64,000 nt of DNA from Streptomyces viridiviolaceus (lineage in GTDB: Bacteria > Actinomycetota > Actinomycetes > Streptomycetales > Streptomycetaceae): positions 1 to 64,000 of the forward strand of contig NZ_BMWA01000022.1 in NCBI RefSeq assembly GCF_014650995.1. The letters run 5' to 3'. Of the stretch, positions 55,418-63,675 are shown piece by piece (position 1 is the first letter of the stretch; each line of letters opens with the position of its first letter). The translations under genes were made by a program, and so were the position numbers. The notes below the pieces were generated by a model. It saw only the letters and a program-made list of their open reading frames with translations, was not told where the DNA came from and made no database searches.

Positions 55418-56143
55418 TCACCCCACCTTCTCGATCAGGGCCCGCCGGATCAGGAACTTGCCCGGCTCGCGGACCTCCTCGAAGGCCGCGTTGTTGAGCA
55501 GCGCGCAGCTTCCGGAGACCGAGGTGACCTCCACCGTCGTGGACTTGTTGTTGTCCAGGTTGGTGACCTTGAGCTTGGTGCCCAGCGGGAACTGGTTGCT
55601 GGACGCGGCGGGCGCGCCGCCCTCGCCGGAGAGGGTGACGGTGGAGCCGTTGCACACCTGCTCGCCGGCCTGCCCGGCGTCCCCGGCCTGCTCGCCGGCC
55701 TGTTCACCGGCCTGTTCACCGGCCTGTTCACCGGCCTGCGGGCCGCCCCCCTGACCGGCTTCCTGGTCCGCTTCCTGACCGGCTTCCTGGCCGTTCTGCG
55801 GCGGCTGTGCGGCCTGGGAGTCCTGAGCCGACTCCCCCGCCGCGCACCCGGACGCCTCCTGCTTGCGCTTGATCTCCTCGATGACCGCCTCACGGTTGGC
55901 GATCCGCGCCTCGGACTGCGCGTCCGGATCGGCCCGCTGGCCCTCGATGAACCGCTGGTTGTTGCCCAGTGCGGTGGCCAGGCCCTGACACACGGACGAG
56001 TCCTGCGCGGACCTCGTCGTCGGCGCGGGGGGCGTGGCGTTCGAGGTGCTCGCCATCACGAAGGCCCCGCCGCCCGCAACCGACGCGGCACCGACGAGCA
56101 GCGCGATCTTCTTCTTCGTACCGAGACTTCTCCTGCGCGACAT
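55418..56143 (-). CDS. Secreted protein with GEQA repeats and a double-psi barrel-like domain
   Basis: 241 residues: a signal anchor (about 10-32), a helical domain with two cysteines (residues 50-105), a Q/E/G/A-rich linker containing four GEQA tetrapeptides, and a C-terminal domain (CNGSTVTLSGEGG, FPLGTKLKVTNLDNNKS, VSGSCALLNNAAFEEVREPGKF) whose pattern resembles the RlpA/expansin barrel without the catalytic Asp. It may bind cell wall or polysaccharide. AGGAGG precedes the ATG. Function unknown. Confidence 0.75.
   Translation of the reverse strand: MSRRRSLGTKKKIALLVGAASVAGGGAFVMASTSNATPPAPTTRSAQDSSVCQGLATALGNNQRFIEGQRADPDAQSEARIANREAVIEEIKRKQEASGCAAGESAQDSQAAQPPQNGQEAGQEADQEAGQGGGPQAGEQAGEQAGEQAGEQAGDAGQAGEQVCNGSTVTLSGEGGAPAASSNQFPLGTKLKVTNLDNNKSTTVEVTSVSGSCALLNNAAFEEVREPGKFLIRRALIEKVG
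55691..55738. repeat. Four 12-bp coding repeats (GEQA)
   Basis: Four consecutive 12-base units (three identical TTCACCGGCCTG and one CTCGCCGGCCTG) encode GEQA repeats in the linker. Repeat number may vary between strains. Confidence 0.9.
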
Positions 56144-56300
56144 GCGCGCCTCCTGAAGAGGTAGGGGAGCGTACGCCGCTATGTACGAGATGCCGAACGA
56201 GGTTACTCATCGGTCACGGGGATTGGCGCAAGTAACGTGCGTCACAATGCGTGTGACGCGAGGTCATCTCGCGCCGGAGCCGCCGCCGGGCAGACCGCGT

Positions 56301-56660
56301 CTAACGGGACAGCGCGTCCCGAACCGCGTCATCGGTGCGGGCGACGACGGCCGTACCGTCGTCCGCCGTGATGATCGGACGCTGGATCAGCTTCGGATGC
56401 TCGGCGAGCGCCGTGATCCAGCGGTCGCGTGCCGTGTCGTCACGGGGCCACTCCTTCATCCCCAGTTCCTTGGCGGCGGCCTCCTGCGTGCGGGTGATGT
56501 CCCACGGTTCCAGGCCGAGGCGGGTGAGGACCTCGCGGATCTCGTCCTCGCTCGGCACGTCCTCCAGGTAACGCCGCACGGTGTAGTCGGCCCCCTCGGC
56601 GTCGAGCAGGCTGATGGCGCTGCGGCACTTGGAACAGGCCGGGTTGATCCAGATCTCCAT
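56301..56660 (-). CDS. ArsC/Spx-family reductase
   Basis: A 119-residue thioredoxin-fold protein. NPACSKCRSA places Cys9 and Cys12 at the active site, and the conserved QRPIITADD (Arg) lies near 92. The C-x2-C arrangement is the ArsC/YffB type that reduces arsenate with a small thiol. No arsenic operon is nearby, so arsenate may not be its substrate. Confidence 0.92.
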   Translation of the reverse strand: MEIWINPACSKCRSAISLLDAEGADYTVRRYLEDVPSEDEIREVLTRLGLEPWDITRTQEAAAKELGMKEWPRDDTARDRWITALAEHPKLIQRPIITADDGTAVVARTDDAVRDALSR

Positions 56661-56722
56661 GCGGCACACGGTAGCCCGAGAGGCGTGAAAACCCGTTCTT
56701 CCCATGCGTCACCGTGCCCCCG

Positions 56723-56746
56723 AAAGCCCTTGTGGCCAGGGGCTTT
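56723..56746. terminator. Small hairpin with T tract in a divergent promoter gap
   Basis: AAAGCCC (56723-56729) pairs with GGGCTTT (56740-56746), followed by TGTC. It lies between divergent genes at 56660 and 56837, where no gene end is expected. It could attenuate the plus-strand transcript. Confidence 0.4.
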
Positions 56747-56836
56747 TGTCAGTGGGGGGCGGTAAAATAGAAGCAGTGTTCGAGGGTGCCGCCGGGATGT
56801 GCCGGACGGCGCCCTGACCGCGACAGGAGGATGCCT

Positions 56837-57151
56837 GTGCCCGCTGCCGCACTCAAGCCGAAGCCGTTGCCCACCCAGTCGACCGCCGAGCGACCCGTCC
56901 TGCTCGACCTGCCGTACGAACCCGTGGAGAAGCGCCCGCTGCCGGCGGGCCGCCCCCGCGAGTGGTACGTCACGCACAACCGCCGGCTCAAGGCGATGCG
57001 ACTCGCCATCGCCCTGCTCGACTCCGGCGTCTACCTGCCGAACCAGGCCCGCAACGAGAGGATACGGAGCACCGCGGCGCTGATCGGTGTCCACCCGCCC
57101 TCGGACACCACGTGCCACATGGTGCGGGCGTTGATGCGGTACTCGCGGTGA
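56837..57151 (+). CDS. Conserved small protein, function unknown
   Basis: 104 residues, basic, with a helical core (EWYVTHNRRLKAMRLAIALLDSGVYL). GTG at 56837 is preferred: AGGAGG ends six bases before it, while the in-frame ATG at 56831 directly abuts that AGGAGG. TAAAAT at 56763 could be the -10. I do not recognise the family. Convergent with the winged-helix gene, leaving 45 bases. Confidence 0.7.
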   Translation: MPAAALKPKPLPTQSTAERPVLLDLPYEPVEKRPLPAGRPREWYVTHNRRLKAMRLAIALLDSGVYLPNQARNERIRSTAALIGVHPPSDTTCHMVRALMRYSR

Positions 57152-57196
57152 GCCCGGCGCCGGGCGCCCGTTCGATCCTCCGGGCGCCCGGCGTCG

Positions 57197-58381
57197 CTAC
57201 GCCGACAGTTCGCGCTCCAAGGGTGTGCGGAACCGCGGAGTGACCCGTGCCGTCCCCACCCAGGACGCCAGCCGCTCCGCCTCCGCCGCGATCGCGGCCT
57301 CCGCCTCGCGGCCGACCCCCTCGCCGTCCAGCACCCGCCAGACGATCTCCCCGTCGGCCCGCTGGGCCCAGCCGCCGATCACCCGCCCGTTCCACCACAC
57401 GGTCGGCCCGATGTTGCCGCTGCCGTCGAACAGCGCCGGCCGCAGCTCCGGCGCGAGGTACCAGTCCCGGTGCTGCCGGCTCATCGCCGTCGGATCCAGT
57501 CCGGGCAGCATCGCCGCCCACGGCTCGGCCGGCTCCGCCACCGGGCCGGCGTCGCCGGCCACGACGTACCCCGTGCCCTCCTCCACCGACACCTCCTGCG
57601 CGCCGATCGCGGCCAGCGCCCGGCGCACCTGCGTCACCGGCCACCCCGTCCACCACTTCAGGTCGGCCTCGGTCGCCGGACCGCACGCCGCCAGCCAGCG
57701 GCGCAGCAGCTCCGCCTGGGCCCCGGCGGGGTCGAGTTCGCGATGCTCGGGCGCCGGCGCCCAGCGGAACCGGGAGGACGTCCAGGAGCCGAGCGGCCGT
57801 CCCCGTACGACCTTTCCCTCCACCCCCAGTACCCTCAGCAGCCGGGTGGAGACGGTGTGCGAGCCCTCGTAGCTCTTCCCGGCCGCGTACACGAACTGCA
57901 GCTTCAGGCGAGGCTCGTCCCGGGCCAGTTCGGCCGCCGTCGCCTGGCCCCGCCGGGTCAGCGCGGCCAGCGTCGACTCCTCGACCTCCTTCAGCCAGGC
58001 CGCGTCCGGCGCCCCGGCCGCGGCCATGTGCTTCAGCAACGCGGCCCGCTCCCGCGCGGCGACCACCAGACCGGTCGAGGCGTGCACGACCGCCGTCAGC
58101 TCCGTGGGGAACACGAACACGGTGTGCCGCATGCCGTGCATCCGCACCAGGGTGCGGTCCTCGTACAGCGCACGCTCCGTCTCGCCCACCGTCCGCGCCG
58201 CGTCCGCGAGCCGGGCGCCCACGGCCAGGTAGACCGTCGCGGGGTCCGTGCCGTGCAGCGCGACCAGCGAACCGGCGACCTCCTCGGGGCTCCCCGCCCG
58301 CGCCGCGCCCGCCAGCCGCTGGCGCAGCGCGAGCCGGGCCCGCCGCTCACCCGTGCCGATGTGCCGACGTCCGTCACCCAT
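57197..58381 (-). CDS. Winged-helix DNA-binding domain protein (PF06224 type)
   Basis: 394 residues of the HTH_42/PF06224 family related to the DNA glycosylase AlkX/YcaQ group. Features include ALHGTDPATVYLAVGAR near the start, the middle three winged-helix-like modules and the QHRDWYLAPELRPALFDGSGNIGPTVWWNGRVIGGW block of the family. YcaQ-type enzymes unhook DNA interstrand crosslinks; whether this member does is not shown. ATG at 58381. Confidence 0.85.
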   Translation of the reverse strand: MGDGRRHIGTGERRARLALRQRLAGAARAGSPEEVAGSLVALHGTDPATVYLAVGARLADAARTVGETERALYEDRTLVRMHGMRHTVFVFPTELTAVVHASTGLVVAARERAALLKHMAAAGAPDAAWLKEVEESTLAALTRRGQATAAELARDEPRLKLQFVYAAGKSYEGSHTVSTRLLRVLGVEGKVVRGRPLGSWTSSRFRWAPAPEHRELDPAGAQAELLRRWLAACGPATEADLKWWTGWPVTQVRRALAAIGAQEVSVEEGTGYVVAGDAGPVAEPAEPWAAMLPGLDPTAMSRQHRDWYLAPELRPALFDGSGNIGPTVWWNGRVIGGWAQRADGEIVWRVLDGEGVGREAEAAIAAEAERLASWVGTARVTPRFRTPLERELSA

Positions 58382-58466
58382 CCCGGCCTCCACCCGTCGA
58401 GTCCACCTGCGGCCCATCCTGCCCGGCCCCACTGACAGTGCGGGACGGGACGAGGGGACGTGGCCG

Positions 58467-59447
58467 TCAGCCGAGCCGACGCAGCGGCTCGCCGGCCAGG
58501 AAGGCGTGGATGTCCTCCACTGCCTGGCCGTAGTACGTCGCGTAGTTGGCCCGCGAGACATAGCCGAGGTGCGGCGTGGCGAGCAGGCGCGGGGCGGTGC
58601 GCAAGGGATGGTCCGCGGGCAGGGGCTCGACGTCGAAGACGTCCAGGCCCGCTCCGGCGATCCGTCCGGCACGCAGCGCGTCGCACAGCGCGTCCTGGTC
58701 GACGATGGCCGCGCGCGAGGTGTTGACCAGGTAGGCGGAGGGCTTGAGCAGGGCGAGTTCCCTCGCGCCGAGCAGGCCGCGGGTGCGGTCACCGAGCGCC
58801 AGGTGAACGGAGACGAAGTCGCTGCTCCGGAGCAACTCCTCCTTGGTCTCGACGAATTCGGCACCGACCTCGTCGGCCCGCTGTCGCGTGAGGTTCTGGC
58901 TCCACGCGCCGACCCGCATCCCGAAGGCGAGACCCACCTGCGCGACCCGGCTGCCGATCTTCCCGAGGCCGAGCAGACCCAGGCGGCGGCCGTGCAGGTC
59001 GGCCCCGACCGTGGACTGCCACGGGCCGCCTTCCCGCAGCGCACGGTTCTCGGGTACGAGATTGCGGGCCAGACCGAGCAGCAGTGCCCAGGTCAGCTCG
59101 ACCGGCGGTGCCGAGGAGCTGGCGGTGCCGCACACGGTCACGTCGTTGCGCCGGGCGGCCGCGAAGTCGATGACGGAGTTGCGCATCCCGGAGGCGACGA
59201 GCAGCTTCAGCCGGGGCAGGCGGTCCAGCAGGGAGGCGGGGAACGGGACCCTCTCGCGCAGGGTGACGACGATGTCGAAGCCGGCGAGACGGTCCGCGAG
59301 GAGGTCCTCGTCGGTCACGTGGTCGGGGAAGGCGACGACCTCCACCCGGTCCTCGACCGGGCTCCAGTCCGCGGAGTCCAGCGCCGCGTTCTGGAAGTCG
59401 TCGAGCACGGCGCAACGCAGTCGCATGTCGGTGGTCTCCGCAGTCAT
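58467..59447 (-). CDS. D-2-hydroxyacid dehydrogenase family protein
   Basis: 326 residues. The NAD-binding GLLGLGKIGSRVAQVGLAFGM is near 148-168; catalytic residues are Arg in VNTSRAAIVD, Glu in FDVEPLP and His in LATPHLGYVS. It is of the glycerate/phosphoglycerate dehydrogenase type. Substrate unknown. ATG at 59426 (MRLRCAVLDD) is an alternative start. It lies 83 bases downstream of pspAB in the same direction. Confidence 0.93.
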   Translation of the reverse strand: MTAETTDMRLRCAVLDDFQNAALDSADWSPVEDRVEVVAFPDHVTDEDLLADRLAGFDIVVTLRERVPFPASLLDRLPRLKLLVASGMRNSVIDFAAARRNDVTVCGTASSSAPPVELTWALLLGLARNLVPENRALREGGPWQSTVGADLHGRRLGLLGLGKIGSRVAQVGLAFGMRVGAWSQNLTRQRADEVGAEFVETKEELLRSSDFVSVHLALGDRTRGLLGARELALLKPSAYLVNTSRAAIVDQDALCDALRAGRIAGAGLDVFDVEPLPADHPLRTAPRLLATPHLGYVSRANYATYYGQAVEDIHAFLAGEPLRRLG

Positions 59448-59530
59448 CGGGGTCCGTGGTCGTGCCCGGCCGGCAGCGGCGGGCGGGCCGAGTACACCAT
59501 GGCGCCGGGGGACACGTCTCGGCGGGCCGC

Positions 59531-60118
59531 TCAGTCGGCCATGCCGGGGGCGTCCCACAGCGGGAACCAGCGGCTCAGGTCCTTCTCCACCGGCAGGTCG
59601 TCCTCCACGGCCGCGGCCACCTGCAGCTCGAGCGCGTTGTCGCGCCTGCGCCGGCCGGGGCGGACGCACAGGGGGTAGAAGGTGCCGCGCTTGTACAGGT
59701 ACACCAGCGCCAGCCGCCGCCCTTCCGGGTCGTGGAATCCGGCCAGGGAGCACAGCAGCTGCGGGCCGAAGCCGTTGACCTCCATCGAGGCGTTCACCGC
59801 GTGCAGGTCGTTCACGAGCGCGGGCAGCTGGTCGGGGGAGCGGCGGGAGACGAGCCAGGAGTAGCCGTAGTCGTCCTCCCGCAGTTCCACCGGCGGTCCC
59901 TCGCGCTCGGTGTCCGCGTCCATCAGGGCCCGGACCTCGCGGTGGGTTTGCTCGAAGGCCGCGCCCTCGACGGTGGCGAAGCACACCGCCCCGCGCCCGG
60001 TCGGCGTGAAGCCGGTCGCGGCTTCGAGGGTCACGGCCGCCGACGGCAGCGCGAAGAGCCGGTCGAGGTCCGGCGCGGCCGGCTTCGTGCGGCCCAGCAG
60101 GATGTCCAGGAGTCCCAT
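59531..60118 (-). CDS. pspAB: PspA-associated protein PspAB
   Basis: 195 residues recognised as PspAB (begins MGLLDILLGRTKPAAPDLDRLFAL), an actinobacterial partner of the PspA/IM30 membrane-stress system. No membrane segment is seen. Two bases separate its start from the htpX stop, so the pair is one transcription unit. PspA itself is not in this window. Confidence 0.88.
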   Translation of the reverse strand: MGLLDILLGRTKPAAPDLDRLFALPSAAVTLEAATGFTPTGRGAVCFATVEGAAFEQTHREVRALMDADTEREGPPVELREDDYGYSWLVSRRSPDQLPALVNDLHAVNASMEVNGFGPQLLCSLAGFHDPEGRRLALVYLYKRGTFYPLCVRPGRRRRDNALELQVAAAVEDDLPVEKDLSRWFPLWDAPGMAD

Positions 60119-60120
60119 GG

Positions 60121-61035
60121 TCAGGCCCTTCCCGGCGCCGCCTCACCCAGCTCGGCGGAGATCCGGCCCAGCTGTTCGAGCCGCTGCTCCAGGCTGGGGT
60201 GGGTGGTGAAGAACCGGCCGAGGCCGGGCTCGGCACCGAAGGCGGGCGTGAAGTAGAAGGCGTTGAACGCCTGGGCCGTGCGCAGGTCCTTGGTCGGGAT
60301 GCGGGCGATGTCGCCGGTGACCTTCGTGAGCGCCGCCGCCAGCGCCGAGGGACGGCCGGTGAGCAGGGCCGCGGCGCGGTCCGCCGCCAGCTCCCGGTAC
60401 CGGGACAGGGCCCGGATCAGCAGGAAGCTGAGCGCGTACACGGCCGCGGAGACGCCCATCACGCCGACGAGGACGACAAGGGTGTTCTGGTCCCGCCGTC
60501 CGCCGCCGAAGAGCTGCGAGTAGAAGGCGAACCGTACGATCAGCCCCGCGATCACCCCGAGGAAGGACGCGACCGTGATCACGGCGACGTCCTTGTGCGC
60601 GACGTGCGACAGCTCGTGCGCGAGCACGCCCTCCAGCTCCGCGGGCTCCAGCCGCCGCAGCAGCCCGGTGGTGACGCAGACCACCGCGTTGTCCGGGTTC
60701 CGCCCGGTCGCGAAGGCGTTCGGCATGTCCATCTCCGACACGGCGACCACCGGCCTCGGCATGTCGGCCATCGCCGACAACCGGTCGACCACTCCGTGCA
60801 GCTCCGGGTACTCGTCCCGCTCCACGACCCGGCCCCGCATCGCGTAGAGGGCGATCCGGTCGGAGAACCAGTACTGCGCGCCGAACAGCGCCGCCGCGAT
60901 CACCACGACCAGTACCCAGGACTTCAGCAGCGCGATCAGCGCGGCGACGAACCCGACATACAGCAGGCCGAGCAGGAAGAGCGTGACCCCCATGCGCACG
61001 GTCAACCGCCGGTCACTCCGGAAGCGGCTGGGCAT
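60121..61035 (-). CDS. htpX: HtpX zinc metalloprotease, M48B
   Basis: 304 residues, with four predicted membrane helices. The zinc motif HELSH is at residues 140-144 and the third ligand Glu lies in SRYRELAADRAAA. HtpX degrades damaged membrane proteins from the cytosolic side. ATG at 61035 is chosen because GGGGTG is six bases upstream; ATG at 61041 is the alternative. The pairing with pspAB fits membrane-stress quality control. Confidence 0.95.
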   Translation of the reverse strand: MPSRFRSDRRLTVRMGVTLFLLGLLYVGFVAALIALLKSWVLVVVIAAALFGAQYWFSDRIALYAMRGRVVERDEYPELHGVVDRLSAMADMPRPVVAVSEMDMPNAFATGRNPDNAVVCVTTGLLRRLEPAELEGVLAHELSHVAHKDVAVITVASFLGVIAGLIVRFAFYSQLFGGGRRDQNTLVVLVGVMGVSAAVYALSFLLIRALSRYRELAADRAAALLTGRPSALAAALTKVTGDIARIPTKDLRTAQAFNAFYFTPAFGAEPGLGRFFTTHPSLEQRLEQLGRISAELGEAAPGRA

Positions 61036-61096
61036 CTGCATCACCCCGCAGCGGTCAGGCACTCGTCCCGCTGTCCAGTGTGCACCCGGCCCGGTT

Positions 61097-61357
61097 CTAG
61101 TAAGGCGCCCGGAAGTTGATGTACCCCAGCAGGACGATGACCGCCGCCACGCAGCCCAGCACCACGGCGGTGGACACCCACGACGACCGGCGGCCGGAGC
61201 GCACCGGGTCGGGGTCGGCACGGAAGGGGACCGGTGCGGGCGGGTTCTCCTTCCAGCGCGCGGCCAGCATCCGGGCACGGGCGGAGGGCTCCTTGTGCTC
61301 GGCTCCGTCGGCCCACTTGAGGTCGAACTCCCGCTGCTCGTCGTCCCGTTCGGGCAT
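61097..61357 (-). CDS. Small membrane protein, single C-terminal helix
   Basis: 86 residues: a charged hydrophilic N-terminal part (MPERDDEQREFDLKW) and one membrane helix near residues 60-80 (VSTAVVLGCVAAVIVLLGY). The arrangement suggests an N-in tail-anchored protein. Function unknown. It precedes htpX in the same direction with 61 bases between. Confidence 0.8.
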   Translation of the reverse strand: MPERDDEQREFDLKWADGAEHKEPSARARMLAARWKENPPAPVPFRADPDPVRSGRRSSWVSTAVVLGCVAAVIVLLGYINFRAPY

Positions 61358-61430
61358 CCCCGCCCCTCTCCCCGTTCTGCGGATCGAACATCCGTTTTAG
61401 TACACCAGGAGGGCCGGCCGGCGCAAACGA

Positions 61431-61468
61431 CGGCGTCCCCGCCCCTGGAGACAGGAGCGGGGACGCCG
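61431..61468 (-). terminator. glnA terminator
   Basis: A 17-bp stem with one mismatch (61431-61447 with 61452-61468) and a GAGA loop sits just past the glnA stop codon. Confidence 0.8.
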
Positions 61469-61486
61469 GACGGCCGAAGGCGCCGA

Positions 61487-62896
61487 TCACACGTCGAAGT
61501 AGAGCTCGAACTCGTGCGGGTGCGGACGCAGCTGCAGCGGGGCGATCTCGTTCGCGCGCTTGTAGTCGATCCACGTCTCGATCAGGTCCGGCGTGAAGAC
61601 GTCGCCCTGGAGGAGGAACTCGTGGTCGGCCTCGAGGCGGTCGAGGACGGCACCGAGGGAGGTCGGGACCTGAGCGACGTTGGCGTGCTCCTCGGGAGCC
61701 AGCTCGTAGAGGTCCTTGTCGATCGGCTCGGCCGGCTCGATCTTGTTCTTGATGCCGTCCAGGCCCGCCAGCAGCAGGGCCGAGAACGCCAGGTACGGGT
61801 TGCCGGAGGCGTCCGGGGCGCGGAACTCGACGCGCTTGGCCTTCGGGTTCGACCCGGTGATCGGGATACGCATCGCCGCGGAGCGGTTGCGCTGCGAGTA
61901 CACCAGGTTCACCGGCGCCTCGAAGCCCGGCACCAGGCGGTGGTAGGAGTTCACCGTCGGGTTGGTGAAGGCCAGCAGCGACGGGGCGTGCTTGAGGATG
62001 CCGCCGATGTAGTAGCGGGCGGTGTCGGACAGGCCCGCGTAGCCCTGCTCGTCGTAGAACAGCGGCTCGCCGTTGCTCCACAGCGACTGGTGGACGTGCA
62101 TGCCCGAGCCGTTGTCACCGAAGATCGGCTTCGGCATGAAGGTCGCCGTCTTGCCGTTCTTCCAGGCCACGTTCTTCACGATGTACTTGAAGAGCTGGAG
62201 GTCGTCGGCGGCGGCGAGCAGCGTGTTGAACTTGTAGTTGATCTCGGCCTGGCCGGCGGTGCCCACCTCGTGGTGCTGGCGCTCGACCTTCAGGCCGGAC
62301 CGCTCCAGCTCCAGGGAGATCTCGGCGCGCAGGTCGGCGAAGTGGTCGACCGGCGGGACCGGGAAGTAGCCGCCCTTGTAACGGACCTTGTAACCGCGGT
62401 TGTCCTCCAGGGCGCCGGTGTTCCAGGCGCCGGCCTCGGAGTCGATGTGGTAGAAGGACTCGTTCGCGCCGGTGGCGAAGCGCACGCTGTCGAAGACGTA
62501 GAACTCGGCCTCGGGGCCGAAGAACGCCGTGTCGGCGATGCCGGTGGAGGCGAGGTAGGCCTCGGCCTTCTTCGCCACGTTCCGCGGGTCGCGGGAGTAC
62601 TGCTCGCCCGTGATCGGGTCGTGGATGAAGAAGTTGATGTTGAGCGTCTTGTCCCGGCGGAAGGGGTCCACGCGCGCGGTGGACAGGTCGGGGCGCAGGG
62701 CCATGTCCGACTCGTGAATGGCCTGGAAACCACGGATCGAGGACCCGTCGAAGGCCTGCTCGTCGTCGGGGTCGAACGCCTCGGCGGGCAACGTGAAGTG
62801 CTGCATGACGCCCGGCAGGTCGCAGAACCGGACATCGACGAACTTGACGTCCTCGTCCGCGATGAACTTCTTGGCCTCGTCGGCGTTCTGGAACAT
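61487..62896 (-). CDS. glnA: Glutamine synthetase type I
   Basis: 469 residues, type I-beta dodecamer subunit that joins ammonium to glutamate. Active-site motifs: FDGSSIRGF, FGPEAEFYVF, NGSGMHVHQS, GFEAPVNLVYS (flap Glu) and RNRSAAMRIP. Counting back from the end places the adenylylation tyrosine of DKDLYELAPEE at 397, so GlnE (encoded 35 kb away in this window) can switch it off. AGGAGGAG lies before the ATG. A GlnR box lies about 100-135 bases upstream. Confidence 0.98.
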   Translation of the reverse strand: MFQNADEAKKFIADEDVKFVDVRFCDLPGVMQHFTLPAEAFDPDDEQAFDGSSIRGFQAIHESDMALRPDLSTARVDPFRRDKTLNINFFIHDPITGEQYSRDPRNVAKKAEAYLASTGIADTAFFGPEAEFYVFDSVRFATGANESFYHIDSEAGAWNTGALEDNRGYKVRYKGGYFPVPPVDHFADLRAEISLELERSGLKVERQHHEVGTAGQAEINYKFNTLLAAADDLQLFKYIVKNVAWKNGKTATFMPKPIFGDNGSGMHVHQSLWSNGEPLFYDEQGYAGLSDTARYYIGGILKHAPSLLAFTNPTVNSYHRLVPGFEAPVNLVYSQRNRSAAMRIPITGSNPKAKRVEFRAPDASGNPYLAFSALLLAGLDGIKNKIEPAEPIDKDLYELAPEEHANVAQVPTSLGAVLDRLEADHEFLLQGDVFTPDLIETWIDYKRANEIAPLQLRPHPHEFELYFDV

Positions 62897-62993
62897 CCAG
62901 CTCCTCCTACTCCCGACCGTCCCGCCGGGGTGGTAGATCGTTCGTGCGGCCAGTGCGGGTGGCACACGCTGACCTCGACCCTAGGGACGGGTG

Positions 62994-63031
62994 ATTTCTC
63001 GGGCGTGACCCATTTGTTTCGCAGAAGTTAA
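62994..63031. promoter_or_regulatory. GlnR box of glnA
   Basis: On the minus strand the elements TTAAC, GAAAC, GTCAC and GAAAT follow one another at exact six-base spacing, the gTnAC-n6-GaAAC pair arrangement known for S. coelicolor glnA. It lies between glnA and the divergent RDD gene. A TAGGGT near 62978-62983 on the minus strand is a possible -10. Confidence 0.88.
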
Positions 63032-63117
63032 CCGGCACCGCTTCCAGCGTAGGCCCCGATCGGGCCCGGCACACCCCGCCGTCCACCGGTCATATACGGG
63101 CGCAGTACCGTGGACGG

Positions 63118-63585
63118 GTGGACAACAGGCAAGCAATCGGATCGTGGCTCTCCGGGCCGCGGGCGGCCATCGAGGGCGCCGGCGCGGAGCTGGGGTACCG
63201 GGGCGAGCAGCTCGGTCTGCCGGAGGAGGGACCGGGCTCGATCGCCCGCCCCGGCAGGCGGCTCGGCGCCCTGGTCGTGGACTGGGCCCTGTGCCTCTTG
63301 ATCGCATACGGCCTGATCACGGACGGCTACGGGCAGGCGACGAGCAACTGGGCTCTGCTGATCTTCCTCGTGCTCAGCGTCCTGACCGTCGGCTCCGTCG
63401 GCTTCACCCCGGGCAAGCGCCTCTTCGGGCTGCGCGTGGTCGAGCTGGGCACGGGCCGCGTCAACCCGCTGCGCGCGCTGCTGCGCTCGGTGCTGCTGTG
63501 CCTGGCGATCCCGGCGCTGATCTGGGACCGCGACGGCCGGGGGCTGCACGACCGGCTGGCCCGCACCGTGGAAGTGCGGATCTGA
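63118..63585 (+). CDS. RDD family membrane protein
   Basis: 155 residues with three membrane segments. The family motifs RPGRRLGALVVDWALCL (R-D in the first helix), GFTPGKRLFGLRVV and the final DRDGRGLHDRLARTVV-type tail are present. RDD proteins may transport ions or protect against stress; nothing specific is known here. GTG at 63118. It is divergent from glnA and shares its regulatory gap. Confidence 0.9.
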   Translation: MDNRQAIGSWLSGPRAAIEGAGAELGYRGEQLGLPEEGPGSIARPGRRLGALVVDWALCLLIAYGLITDGYGQATSNWALLIFLVLSVLTVGSVGFTPGKRLFGLRVVELGTGRVNPLRALLRSVLLCLAIPALIWDRDGRGLHDRLARTVEVRI

Positions 63586-63661
63586 CCACCACATGCCGGT
63601 ACGGCGATGGGGGCGCCCGGAGTGATCCGGGCGCCCCCATCGCCGTACCGGCATGTGGTGG
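63586..63661. terminator. 35-bp perfect hairpin between convergent genes
   Basis: Bases 63586-63620 and 63627-63661 are exact reverse complements with a six-base loop (AGTGAT). The hairpin starts at the base after the RDD stop codon and ends 14 bases before the DUF4191 stop. It can terminate both transcripts. Length and perfection are unusual. Confidence 0.9.
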
Positions 63662-63675
63662 AGGTCCTACGGGGG

